The position numbers and the translations under genes were made by a program. Of a stretch of 17,582 nt of DNA, positions 6,579 to 12,483 are shown piece by piece (position 1 is the first letter of the stretch; each line of letters opens with the position of its first letter). The notes under the pieces are model-generated. The model ran no database searches. It had not been told where the DNA came from and was given only the letters and a program-made list of their open reading frames with translations. The stretch is taken from the NCBI GenBank assembly GCA_025928215.1, contig JAICJW010000031.1, forward strand, positions 1-17,582, read 5' to 3'. The stretch is from Chloroflexia bacterium (GTDB taxonomy: Bacteria > Chloroflexota > Chloroflexia > Thermomicrobiales > JALYUS01).

Positions 6579-8615
6579 GTGAACATGCGGGGTCGGCTGC
6601 TTCTTTCGCGGCGCTCACCGGTCGTCGCGATGGTCATTTTGCTTGCCAGCACCGTCACTGCCTGTGGGGTGCCGGGTATCCCGTCGAACACGAACATTAC
6701 GCCCACCGGGCAGACGGCGAAGGTGCAGCGCAGCACGATCCAGACGACGGTTGGCGCGAGCGGTGTCGTGCAGCCTCTGCAAGAGGTGACACTCAATTTC
6801 CCCAGTGGCGAGATCATCAAGACGATCAATGTCACGGTTGGCCAGCGCGTCAAGGCGGGTGATGTCCTCGGCACGGTTGACGTCGCCGATCTCCAACTCG
6901 CCTTGCAGCAGCAGCAGTCGAACGTCGCCTCGGCGCAGGCAAAATACGATTCGGTCGCCGCCGGTGCCTTGCCGAAGGATATCGCGGTCGCGCAGGCAAA
7001 TGTTGATGCCGCACGCGCCAAATATCAGGCAACCGCGACGATCAACCCAAAGGACATCACGGTCGCGCGGGCGAATCTCGATCAGGCAATCGCCTCGTAC
7101 AACGGCGTCGTTGCCGGTACCGTCACGCCGCAGGATATCGCCAATGCGGAGGCGAATGTGCGCTCCGCGCAGGCGAAACTCGACGCTTTGAATGCCGGGC
7201 CGCTCAAGGCGGACGTTATCTCGGCGCAGAGCAAGCTGCAGCAGGCGCAGCAGAACTTCGATAAGGTGAAGGCGGATAGCGCCAATACCAAGCAGCAGGC
7301 GGAGATCAAGTGGCAGCAATCCGCCGATGCGACGAAGTCCGCGCAGCGGGCATTCGACATCGCGAATGCCACCTATCAGCAGGCCAAGGCGACCAACATT
7401 GACCCCAGCGCATCAGGGGGCGGCACGACCGCCGGAAAGGGTACGCCGGCGGCGGCGGTGCCAACGATTACGCCGCTGAAACTCGCCACCTTCAAGCAGG
7501 CGGCGGACAGCGCCTATCTCACCGAGCAGCAGGCGGAGAAGACGCAGGAAGCGAACCGGCTCGCCTATGAGAACGCCAAACAGGATGAGATCAACAATGT
7601 GGCGACGGCGCAACAGCAAGTGAACGACGCACAGTCCGCTGTGAGCAAGCTGGTCGCGGGGCCGACGAACGAGGACGTGACGCAGGCGCAGGCAGCGGTG
7701 GATCAGGCGAAGGCGAGCCTCGACAAACTGAAGAACGGGCCGACGCCGTCCGATGTGGCGAAGGCGCAGGCGAGCATTGACTCGGCGCGGGCGACCCTCA
7801 ACGATTTGCTCGCCGGGCCGAAGCAGACCGATCTTCAGCAAGCGCAGGCGGGTGTGGATTCGGCGCAGGCGACCCTCAATGATCTGCAGGCGGGCGCGAA
7901 GCCAACGGACCTGGAGACGGCGCTGGCAGCGCTCGACCAGGCGAAGGCGCAGCGCGATGTGGCGCAGTTGAAGGTGGATCAGGGCACCGTCACCGCGCCC
8001 TTCGCCGGGATCCTGACGCAGGTGAATGGTGTCCCCGGGCAGCCGAGCAGCGCCAGTACGTCTGGCGCCAGTGCGACGACGACCACCGCGCCGAACTTCG
8101 ACCTCGTTGACGATTCGGAGTTGCACATTGATGTCAACGTCTCGGAGAGCGACGCGGCCAATGTGAAGGTCGGGCAGTCGGCGACGATCACGCTCGATTC
8201 GGTGCCTGGGCAGGCGCTGCAAGGGAGCGTGCAGCGGGTCAACCCGGTGGCGACGACGACCTCGAATGTCACGGCATTCCCGGTGCGGATCGTGCTCGCC
8301 CCAACGACGGCGACGGTGCGGCCGGGGGCAAACGCGACGGTGCAGATCGTCACTGCGCGGGTGGCCAATGTGCTGACTGTGCCATCACGGGCGGTTCAGA
8401 CGATCAATGGACAGCCGGCGGTGACGGTGCTCTTCAATGGCGCGACCTTCCTCGTCCCGGTCCGCACGGGCCTCACCGACGGGCGCAATACGGAAATCAC
8501 CAGTGGGCTGAACGAAGGCGACACGGTCGTCCTCCCCACTGCCGGGGCGACGGGTGGCGGCGCGCCGGGCGGCGGCGGCCCGGGCGGCGGCCCGGTGGTC
8601 GTCCGGGGAGGATAA
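6579..8615 (+). CDS. MacA/HlyD-family efflux adaptor, lipoprotein with very long coiled-coil
   Basis: This 678-residue periplasmic-adaptor-type protein starts with a lipoprotein signal: a basic start, the hydrophobic VVAMVILLASTV, and lipobox V-T-A-C29. A split biotinyl-lipoyl-like domain follows (about 60-103, PSGEIIKTINVTVGQRVKAGD, and about 466-485, GTVTAPFAGIL). Between the halves are two helical arms of imperfect 32-33-residue repeats (AGP..DV..AQA.VD.A.A.L..L) at about 104-270 and 303-465. They are joined by a Gly/Pro-rich tip at about 272-300. Beta-barrel and membrane-proximal domains (about 505-655) and a Gly-rich tail complete it. MacA-type adaptors work with an ABC exporter. The lipid anchor suits a single-membrane cell or outer-face anchoring. 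The start is either GTG 6579 or ATG 6585, each with G-rich upstream sequence. The ABC ATPase begins 8 nt after the stop. Confidence 0.9.
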   Translation: MNMRGRLLLSRRSPVVAMVILLASTVTACGVPGIPSNTNITPTGQTAKVQRSTIQTTVGASGVVQPLQEVTLNFPSGEIIKTINVTVGQRVKAGDVLGTVDVADLQLALQQQQSNVASAQAKYDSVAAGALPKDIAVAQANVDAARAKYQATATINPKDITVARANLDQAIASYNGVVAGTVTPQDIANAEANVRSAQAKLDALNAGPLKADVISAQSKLQQAQQNFDKVKADSANTKQQAEIKWQQSADATKSAQRAFDIANATYQQAKATNIDPSASGGGTTAGKGTPAAAVPTITPLKLATFKQAADSAYLTEQQAEKTQEANRLAYENAKQDEINNVATAQQQVNDAQSAVSKLVAGPTNEDVTQAQAAVDQAKASLDKLKNGPTPSDVAKAQASIDSARATLNDLLAGPKQTDLQQAQAGVDSAQATLNDLQAGAKPTDLETALAALDQAKAQRDVAQLKVDQGTVTAPFAGILTQVNGVPGQPSSASTSGASATTTTAPNFDLVDDSELHIDVNVSESDAANVKVGQSATITLDSVPGQALQGSVQRVNPVATTTSNVTAFPVRIVLAPTTATVRPGANATVQIVTARVANVLTVPSRAVQTINGQPAVTVLFNGATFLVPVRTGLTDGRNTEITSGLNEGDTVVLPTAGATGGGAPGGGGPGGGPVVVRGG

Positions 8616-8623
8616 GCGGGACC

Positions 8624-9373
8624 ATGACGATTGAAGTGCGCAACCTGACGAAATCCTATCAGACGGGCGAGTTCAATTTGCAGATCCTTAAGGGGATCAG
8701 TTTCATGGTCCATGACGGTGAACTCTGCGCGATCATGGGGCCGTCCGGTTCCGGCAAGAGCACGCTGATGAATATCCTCGGCTGCCTCGATACACCGACC
8801 GAGGGGGAATATCTGCTCGATGGCGAAAACGTCGCGACCTTCGATGAGACCCGCCTCGCGCAGGTGCGCAAACGGAAAATCGGCTTCGTCTTCCAGTCCT
8901 TCAATCTGCTGAAGCGGACGACGGCGCTCGATAATGTCGCCTTGCCACTCCTGTATGCGGGGGTCGAAACACATGAGCGGCACGAGCGGGCGATCGCGGC
9001 GCTCAACGCGGTTGGGCTGGGGGACAGACTGGATCACAAGTCGAACCAGTTATCGGGCGGCCAGCAGCAGCGCGTCGCCATCGCCCGGGCGCTCGTCACC
9101 ACGCCGTCGCTGATTCTCGCCGATGAGCCGACCGGGAACCTTGACTCCCAATCGTCGGTCGAGGTGATGGATATTTTCCAGCGCCTCAATGCCCAACTCG
9201 GTATTACGATCATGTTTGTGACGCACGAACCGGACATCGCGGGGTACACCCGGCGCGTACTGCGCATCCGTGACGGCTATCTGGGGGCGGACGAACCGAT
9301 CCACGAACCCCGCTCCGCTGCCGCTGAGATCGCCGCACGTACGGACGTGATCCCCTTCCCGGTGACGATCTGA
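8624..9373 (+). CDS. ABC transporter ATP-binding protein, MacB/LolD (FtsE-like) class
   Basis: This 249-residue ATPase has every nucleotide-binding motif. They are Walker A GPSGSGKS (39-46), Q-loop FVFQSFNL (Q91), signature LSGGQQQR (143-150), Walker B LILADEPTGNLDS (163-175) and the switch His in FVTHEPDIA (H201). The sequence type is that of MacB/LolD-class exporters, whose membrane partner is an FtsX-fold permease. This protein has no fused membrane domain; it ends about 30 residues after the core. The start lies 8 nt downstream of the adaptor stop, so the two are co-transcribed and probably translationally coupled. No permease gene is nearby. It must therefore pair with a permease encoded elsewhere, or the permease gene was lost. 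Confidence 0.93.
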   Translation: MTIEVRNLTKSYQTGEFNLQILKGISFMVHDGELCAIMGPSGSGKSTLMNILGCLDTPTEGEYLLDGENVATFDETRLAQVRKRKIGFVFQSFNLLKRTTALDNVALPLLYAGVETHERHERAIAALNAVGLGDRLDHKSNQLSGGQQQRVAIARALVTTPSLILADEPTGNLDSQSSVEVMDIFQRLNAQLGITIMFVTHEPDIAGYTRRVLRIRDGYLGADEPIHEPRSAAAEIAARTDVIPFPVTI

Positions 9374-9417
9374 TACCGATCGGCATGACGCGGTTTGGGG
9401 AGTTTTTCTCGGTGATC

Positions 9418-9435
9418 GCAGGCTCTCCGGCCTGC
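9418..9435 (+). other. Small GC hairpin between the ABC ATPase and DUF5666 genes
   Basis: A perfect 6-bp stem, GCAGGC (9418-9423) with GCCTGC (9430-9435), has a TCTCCG loop in the 103-nt gap. No T-run follows, so it is not a classical terminator. It may act as a weak attenuator, a processing site or an mRNA-stability element, or it may be chance. Confidence 0.3.
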
Positions 9436-9476
9436 TACCACCGAAATGGAGTACGAAGCGGGGAAGGTGAACACTG

Positions 9477-10331
9477 ATGCGTCGTCGTGCGATCACGATT
9501 CTGGTTCTTGCGATCATCGTCGCGGCATTTTTCGGGACATGGCGGATCGCGTACCGGATGGGCGAATCTGATGGCCGGACGAAGGTGGGTGCGGCGCGCG
9601 CGGCGTTCCTCGCGCGTTCCGGCGGGGCGCCGCAGCCAGCGGGCAGCGGGCAGCCGGGGGCAGGAGGCGGGCGGCAGGCGGGCGGTGATTCGGCGGTGAC
9701 GGGATCGGCAGCAAGCGGGACGACGCCGAGCGGGACGCGGGCGAGCGGATCGGCACGGGCGGGCGGCACGGGCAGCAGCCTCACCGGGCATGTGACCAAG
9801 ATTGATGGCAACTCCATTAACCTTCAGCAGACCGACAATACAACGGTGATCGTGACGACGGATGGCACCACCACGATTGAGAAATTGGTCCCGGGCGCGC
9901 TCAGCGATCTGAAAACGGGCGATCTGATCACCGTGGATGGCACGAAGACGGGCGATACGGCGTTCGACGCGAAGACGATCACGAGCCTCGGCCAGCGGGC
10001 GGGGGGAGGCGGTCAGCAGGCAGCGGGTGGCAACTCGCCCAGAGGGCGCCCGGGCGCAGCGGGCGGCACGGGAGGGCAAGCGTCCCCACCGGGTGGCGGG
10101 GCGGCGGTGACGGGGCGGATTACGAGCATCGCGAGCGGCACGATCACCGTGCAAGGATTCGATGGCACGTCGGTGACGGTCACATCGTCCCCCGCGACCG
10201 TAGTGATGACGCGGCAACCGGGGACGCTCGCGGACATCAAGACCGGCGATCTCCTCGTCGTGCAAGGCGCGCAGACCGGTGCCACCGGCTTCCTCGCGCG
10301 GAGTATCATCAATCAGGGCGCGAGCGGTTAA
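9477..10331 (+). CDS. Membrane-anchored protein with two DUF5666 domains
   Basis: The 284-residue protein begins with a positively charged N-terminus and one hydrophobic helix (about 5-20), an uncleaved anchor or signal. A Gly/Ser/Ala-rich linker (about 49-100) follows. Two homologous beta-rich modules come next, at about 101-171 (LTGHVTKIDGNSINLQ ... LSDLKTGDLITVDG) and 210-280 (VTGRITSIASGTITVQ ... LADIKTGDLLVVQG), with a second low-complexity linker between them. Both modules match DUF5666, a small OB-like domain of unknown function common on bacterial cell surfaces. The ATG at 9477 follows GGGGAAGG (9460-9467). The position after the adaptor and ATPase suggests an extracytoplasmic accessory to that exporter. 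It sits where a permease gene might be expected but has no membrane-transport features. Confidence 0.85.
   Translation: MRRRAITILVLAIIVAAFFGTWRIAYRMGESDGRTKVGAARAAFLARSGGAPQPAGSGQPGAGGGRQAGGDSAVTGSAASGTTPSGTRASGSARAGGTGSSLTGHVTKIDGNSINLQQTDNTTVIVTTDGTTTIEKLVPGALSDLKTGDLITVDGTKTGDTAFDAKTITSLGQRAGGGGQQAAGGNSPRGRPGAAGGTGGQASPPGGGAAVTGRITSIASGTITVQGFDGTSVTVTSSPATVVMTRQPGTLADIKTGDLLVVQGAQTGATGFLARSIINQGASG
9633..9681 (+). repeat. Degenerate heptamer repeat within the DUF5666 protein linker
   Basis: Seven-base units CAGCCAG, CGGGCAG, CGGGCAG, CCGGGGG, CAGGAGG, CGGGCGG and CAGGCGG run in register. They are related to the GGGCAGC family elsewhere in the window and encode the first Gly-rich linker. 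Confidence 0.6.
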
Positions 10332-10332
10332 G

Positions 10333-10367
10333 GAGCGGTGGTCAGTGAGCGGTGGGCTGTGAGTGGC
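10333..10367 (+). repeat. Heptamer repeat directly after the DUF5666 gene, five units
   Basis: Units are GAGCGGT, GGTCAGT, GAGCGGT, GGGCTGT and GAGTGGC. They start 1 nt after the TAA stop that ends at 10331. The 12-mer at 10346-10357 is exactly complementary to 10439-10450. Confidence 0.75.
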
Positions 10368-10426
10368 ATGTGAATCACGAGGATGCGGGCAGGGTGTGGC
10401 GTGCCGCGTGGTGCGGATATTGAATG

Positions 10427-10455
10427 CTACCGCCCACTGCCCACCGCTCATTACC
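10427..10455 (-). repeat. Inverted heptamer repeat upstream of the response regulator gene
   Basis: Read on the minus strand, the units are GGGTAAT, GAGCGGT, GGGCAGT and GGGCGGT. This is the same family as 10333-10367 in opposite orientation. Together the two arrays can form a long-range hairpin (12-bp perfect core, longer with mismatches) in the leader of the response regulator gene. Confidence 0.7.
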
Positions 10456-10472
10456 CACACAGAGGGGGCACT

Positions 10473-11159
10473 ATGGCACGGACGATCCTCGTTGTTGATG
10501 ATGAGCCGAACATCACACGGCTGCTGGGGATGTATCTCACCAAGGAAGGGTACACGGTCGAGACCGCCAGCGACGGTACAACGGCGGTCGCGAAGGCGCG
10601 GACGACGCGTTATGCCCTGATTCTGCTCGACCTGATGCTGCCCGGTATGGACGGCCTGGAGGCGTGCCGCACGATCCGGCGGACGAGCGATGTGCCGATC
10701 ATTATGCTCACGGCGCGCTCCGAGGACGTGGATAAGATCGTTGGCCTCGAAGTCGGGGCGGACGATTACGTCACCAAGCCCTTCAACCCACGTGAACTCG
10801 TCGCTCGCGTAAAAGCGGTGCTGCGCCGGTACGAGGCGGCGGCATCACCGGAGCGGCAGGTACTCACCGTCGGCGACCTCACCGTTGATCTGGACCGGCG
10901 CGAAGTGCGCGTCGGCGATGAATTTGTCGAAGTGCGCGCCAAGGAATTCGCGCTGCTCGTCGCCCTCGCGCGGCGGCCTGGCGTCGTCGTCCCGCGGGAC
11001 CGGCTGCTGAACGATGTCTGGGGCTATGAATACAGCGTGGATACACGCACTGTTGATGTGCATATCTCGACGCTCCGTGACCGGCTAATCAATGCCAGTG
11101 CCCGTATCGAGACGGTGTGGGGCGTCGGCTACAAACTGGTGGCGGCGGATAGTAAATGA
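10473..11159 (+). CDS. OmpR/PhoB-family response regulator
   Basis: This 228-residue regulator has a receiver domain with the acidic pair DDE (9-11), phospho-acceptor D53 in ILLDLMLPG, T80 in IMLTAR and K102 in YVTKPF. A winged-helix Trans_reg_C DNA-binding domain (about 130-225) follows, with RAKEFALLVALARRPG, VWGYEY, RTVDVHISTLRDR and VWGVGYKL. The ATG at 10473 follows AGAGGGGG at 10461-10468; an upstream in-frame ATG at 10383 reads through repeat DNA and is not family-like. Its partner is probably the histidine kinase at 5021, from which it is separated by the exporter genes. The 11-bp TTTTACA repeats upstream of the kinase are the kind of site this class binds. Its TGA stop (11157-11159) runs into a heptamer repeat. 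Confidence 0.94.
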   Translation: MARTILVVDDEPNITRLLGMYLTKEGYTVETASDGTTAVAKARTTRYALILLDLMLPGMDGLEACRTIRRTSDVPIIMLTARSEDVDKIVGLEVGADDYVTKPFNPRELVARVKAVLRRYEAAASPERQVLTVGDLTVDLDRREVRVGDEFVEVRAKEFALLVALARRPGVVVPRDRLLNDVWGYEYSVDTRTVDVHISTLRDRLINASARIETVWGVGYKLVAADSK

Positions 11160-11185
11160 GCTGTAGGCCGTGGGCGTTGGGCAAG
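11158..11185 (+). repeat. Heptamer repeat overlapping the response regulator stop codon
   Basis: Four degenerate units, GAGCTGT, AGGCCGT, GGGCGTT and GGGCAAG, start within the TGA stop codon (11157-11159). Confidence 0.6.
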
Positions 11186-11196
11186 GGTCAGAGCGC

Positions 11197-11226
11197 AAAA
11201 AAAGACGGCCACCATCGGCCGTCTTT
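11197..11226. terminator. Bidirectional intrinsic terminator between the response regulator and tRNA-Asn
   Basis: AAAGACGGCC (11201-11210) pairs perfectly over 10 bp with GGCCGTCTTT (11217-11226) around a 6-nt loop. On the minus strand a run of seven T follows (A-run 11197-11203), giving a strong terminator for tRNA-Asn. On the plus strand the tail is only TTTCGTCTTT, a weaker terminator for the regulator. Confidence 0.85.
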
Positions 11227-11236
11227 CGTCTTTCAA

Positions 11237-11311
11237 TGGCTCCCGGACCAGGATTCGAACCTGGAACCTAGCGGTTAACAGCCGCGCGCTCTACCGTTGA
11301 GCTATCCGGGA
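11237..11311 (-). tRNA. tRNA-Asn (anticodon GTT)
   Basis: The cloverleaf is complete. The acceptor TCCCGGA pairs with TCCGGGA, the anticodon loop is CTGTTAA in stem GCGG/CCGC, and the T-arm is CCAGG-TTCGAAT-CCTGG. CCA is encoded at 11237-11239. It has its own promoter and terminator and is not part of the tRNA-rnpB cluster further upstream. Confidence 0.96.
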
Positions 11312-11331
11312 ACGGTGTCCCTCCGAGCGGC

Positions 11332-11360
11332 ATCTTAACACGGCTTTACGCACGCTGCAA
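11332..11360 (-). promoter_or_regulatory. Putative sigma70 promoter for tRNA-Asn
   Basis: On the minus strand, TTGCAG (11355-11360), a 17-bp spacer and TAAGAT (11332-11337) are preceded by an extended -10 TGT. The distance fits initiation about 14 nt before the tRNA 5' end at 11311. It sits between the peroxiredoxin stop and the tRNA. Confidence 0.55.
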
Positions 11361-11363
11361 TAC

Positions 11364-11858
11364 CTATGATTGGGCATCGTCGAGGGCGTCGCGCACATAT
11401 TCCGCGTGCCCCTGCGGCTTAACGTTGAAGTAGACTGCTTGCACGATGCCATCGCGCGAGACGACGAAGGTGCTGCGCGCGATGCCCATGTAGGTCTTGC
11501 CGTACATGCTCTTTTCTACCCAGACGCCATGCGCCTGTGCGGTGGCGGCGCCTTCATCCGAGAGGAAGAGAAAGGGCAGGCCATTCTTCTCCTGAAAGGT
11601 ATGGAGTGGCGGGATCGGGTCGGGGCTGATGCCGACGACGTGATACCCCAGGCGGTCAAAATCGGCCTTCAGATCACGGAAGGCCACTGCTTCAGTCGTT
11701 CAGCCATCCGTATTCGCTTTGGGGAAGTAAAAGAGGACCATCCCCCGGTGGTCACGCACGAGATCGGCGACGGTGTGCGTCGCGCCGTCCGTCCCGAGCA
11801 GGCTAAAGTCGGGCAATGGAGCGCCGACGGTTGGCACGCTGTTGTCTGTGGTCGCCAA
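11364..11858 (-). CDS. bcp: Selenocysteine-containing Bcp/PrxQ-type peroxiredoxin (in-frame UGA at 11702-11700)
   Basis: Read through one UGA, this frame gives a complete 164-residue AhpC/TSA-family peroxiredoxin of the Bcp/PrxQ group, which reduces peroxides at thioredoxin's expense. Upstream are LPDFSLLGTDG and VLFYFPKANTDG; downstream are TTEAVAFRDLKADF, VVGISPDP, NGLPFLFLSDE, IARSTFVVSRDG (catalytic Arg, about 128) and a C-terminal NVKPQGHAEYV. The UGA is codon 53, exactly the peroxidatic position in P46-x3-T50-x2-U53. A GU-loop hairpin 14 nt downstream supports selenocysteine insertion. No cysteine occurs anywhere, so there is no resolving Cys; it would be a 1-Sec enzyme. The TTG start at 11858 is preceded by AAAGGGG (11872-11866) with a 7-nt gap; no in-frame ATG or GTG is nearby. 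TGA ends other genes here, so general UGA reassignment is unlikely. The alternative is a Cys-to-stop nonsense mutation or a base error. Confidence 0.82.
11664..11685 (-). promoter_or_regulatory. Candidate bacterial SECIS hairpin in the peroxiredoxin mRNA
   Basis: Fourteen nt after the UGA, GGCCUUC pairs perfectly with GAAGGCC over 7 bp, closing the 8-nt loop CGUGAUCU. The loop GU lies 22 nt past the UGA, inside the range known for SelB-recognised bacterial elements (roughly 16-37 nt). The hairpin is within the coding sequence, as bacterial SECIS elements are. Confidence 0.7.
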
Positions 11859-11886
11859 TGAGAAACCCCTTTCATTGTTCGGAGTG

Positions 11887-11915
11887 ATTATCGCACTGCG
11901 AACTTCGAACGCTAA
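11887..11915 (-). promoter_or_regulatory. Putative extended -10 promoter for the peroxiredoxin gene
   Basis: On the minus strand, TGCGATAAT provides an extended -10 (GATAAT, 11892-11887). A weak -35, TTAGCG (11915-11910), lies at 17-bp spacing. Initiation near 11880 would give a leader of about 22 nt that includes the AAAGGGG ribosome-binding site. Confidence 0.5.
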
Positions 11916-11927
11916 GCCCCGAATTAC

Positions 11928-12020
11928 CTACTTCTTGGTCGCTTCCGCGAACGCCTGCTCCATCTTCGTCTGCGCGGCCTTCGCTGCATCCTGCGGCGAC
12001 TTGTTCGAGACGACATCCTA
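11928..12020 (-). pseudogene. C-terminal fragment of a sugar ABC transporter substrate-binding protein
   Basis: On the minus strand the codons from 12017 to the TAG at 11928-11930 translate to a stretch beginning DVVSNKSPQDAAKAAQ and ending with KMEQAFAEATKK. This is the characteristic C-terminal helix of extracellular solute-binding proteins of carbohydrate ABC importers. A TAG lies immediately upstream in the same frame and no start or body of the gene is present, so only the last 29 codons survive. It abuts the permease fragment at 12022-12135. The identification rests on a short but distinctive sequence and is my inference. Confidence 0.5.
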
Positions 12021-12021
12021 C

Positions 12022-12135
12022 GGGTGTGAGGCTCGGTAACGTGATCGAGAGGAAGCGGCAAACGGCACTGGCACCGTCCATCGCCGCCTCATATTGTTCC
12101 GTGGGGGTCGCCTGCATGCCTACTAGGAACGTCAT
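12022..12135 (-). pseudogene. Fragment of a sugar ABC transporter permease (EAA loop)
   Basis: On the minus strand, 12135-12022 encodes MTFLVGMQATPTEQYEAAMD followed by GASAVCRFLSITLPSLTP. This matches the cytoplasmic EAA loop of binding-protein-dependent permeases of the MalF/UgpA type (EAA, DGA, then F..I.LP...P at the expected spacing). Only about 38 codons are recognisable. An in-frame TGA lies 6 nt upstream of the ATG, and the frame is lost just after LTP where substrate-binding-protein sequence begins. A real permease has about 280-300 residues, so this is a decayed internal piece. Its order relative to the binding-protein fragment (permease first) is opposite to the usual operon order, which implies deletion or rearrangement. 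Confidence 0.6.
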
Positions 12136-12302
12136 CGTAGGTCAATTGCCATCCCGGCTGTGTCGTCCCATCGTGTATCATCGTCTGCTCTCGCTACGAT
12201 ACGCAACGAAGACCGTCTCGTCAACCGGACAGAGATGGGGGGACGCACCGGCATACACCGTGCGCGGGGACCGTGGTATGGCAGCGCGATAAAAGCGAGG
12301 AA
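12136..12302. other. Intergenic stretch with no recognisable gene
   Basis: This lies between the transporter debris and tRNA-Arg. All frames are short. One minus-strand frame reads DGTTQPGWQLTYDDV just before the permease fragment and may be more debris, but I cannot assign it. No clear terminator follows tRNA-Arg here; the only hairpin (CGCACGG with CCGGTGCG, bulged) lacks a T-run. Confidence 0.4.
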
Positions 12303-12379
12303 TGGTACGCCCGGAGGGACTCGAACCCCCAACCTTCTGATCCGAAGTCAGACGCTCTGTCCAATTGAGCTACGAGCGC
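12303..12379 (-). tRNA. tRNA-Arg (anticodon TCG)
   Basis: The acceptor GCGCTCG pairs with CGGGCGT (two G-U pairs). The anticodon loop is CTTCGGA in stem TCTGA/TCAGA, and the T-loop is TTCGAGT. CCA is encoded at 12303-12305. It is the last gene of the stable-RNA cluster, 16 nt after tRNA-His. Confidence 0.95.
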
Positions 12380-12395
12380 ACGCAGGAAGGAAGAG

Positions 12396-12472
12396 TGGGG
12401 TGCCTCACGGGGCTCGAACCCGTAACATCCGGCTCCACAGGCCGGCGCTCTGCCGATTGAGCTAGAGGCACC
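12396..12472 (-). tRNA. tRNA-His (anticodon GTG)
   Basis: The acceptor GTGCCTC pairs with GAGGCAC, with the tRNA-His-specific extra G(-1) opposite C73. The anticodon loop is CTGTGGA in stem CCGGC/GCCGG, and the T-loop is TTCGAGC. CCA is encoded. It begins 11 nt after the rnpB 3' end, so one processed precursor is likely. Confidence 0.96.
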
Positions 12473-12483
12473 ATAGTGCATTC

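Noticed and set aside
11364..11687. A stand-alone 107-residue peroxiredoxin fragment starting with GTG at 11687
   Set aside because: Homology continues upstream in the same frame through the UGA to a well-formed start at 11858. A fragment would lack the catalytic site and has no ribosome-binding site.
11700..11702. UGA decoded as tryptophan or glycine (altered genetic code)
   Set aside because: Other genes here (HyuA-like, response regulator, XRE) end at TGA where their families end. Trp and Gly are coded normally, and the site aligns with Cys, not Trp or Gly.
11669..11875. Short minus-strand frame starting ATG at 11875, overlapping the peroxiredoxin N-terminus
   Set aside because: It is in another frame with no family resemblance. 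The overlapping frame encodes clear peroxiredoxin sequence.
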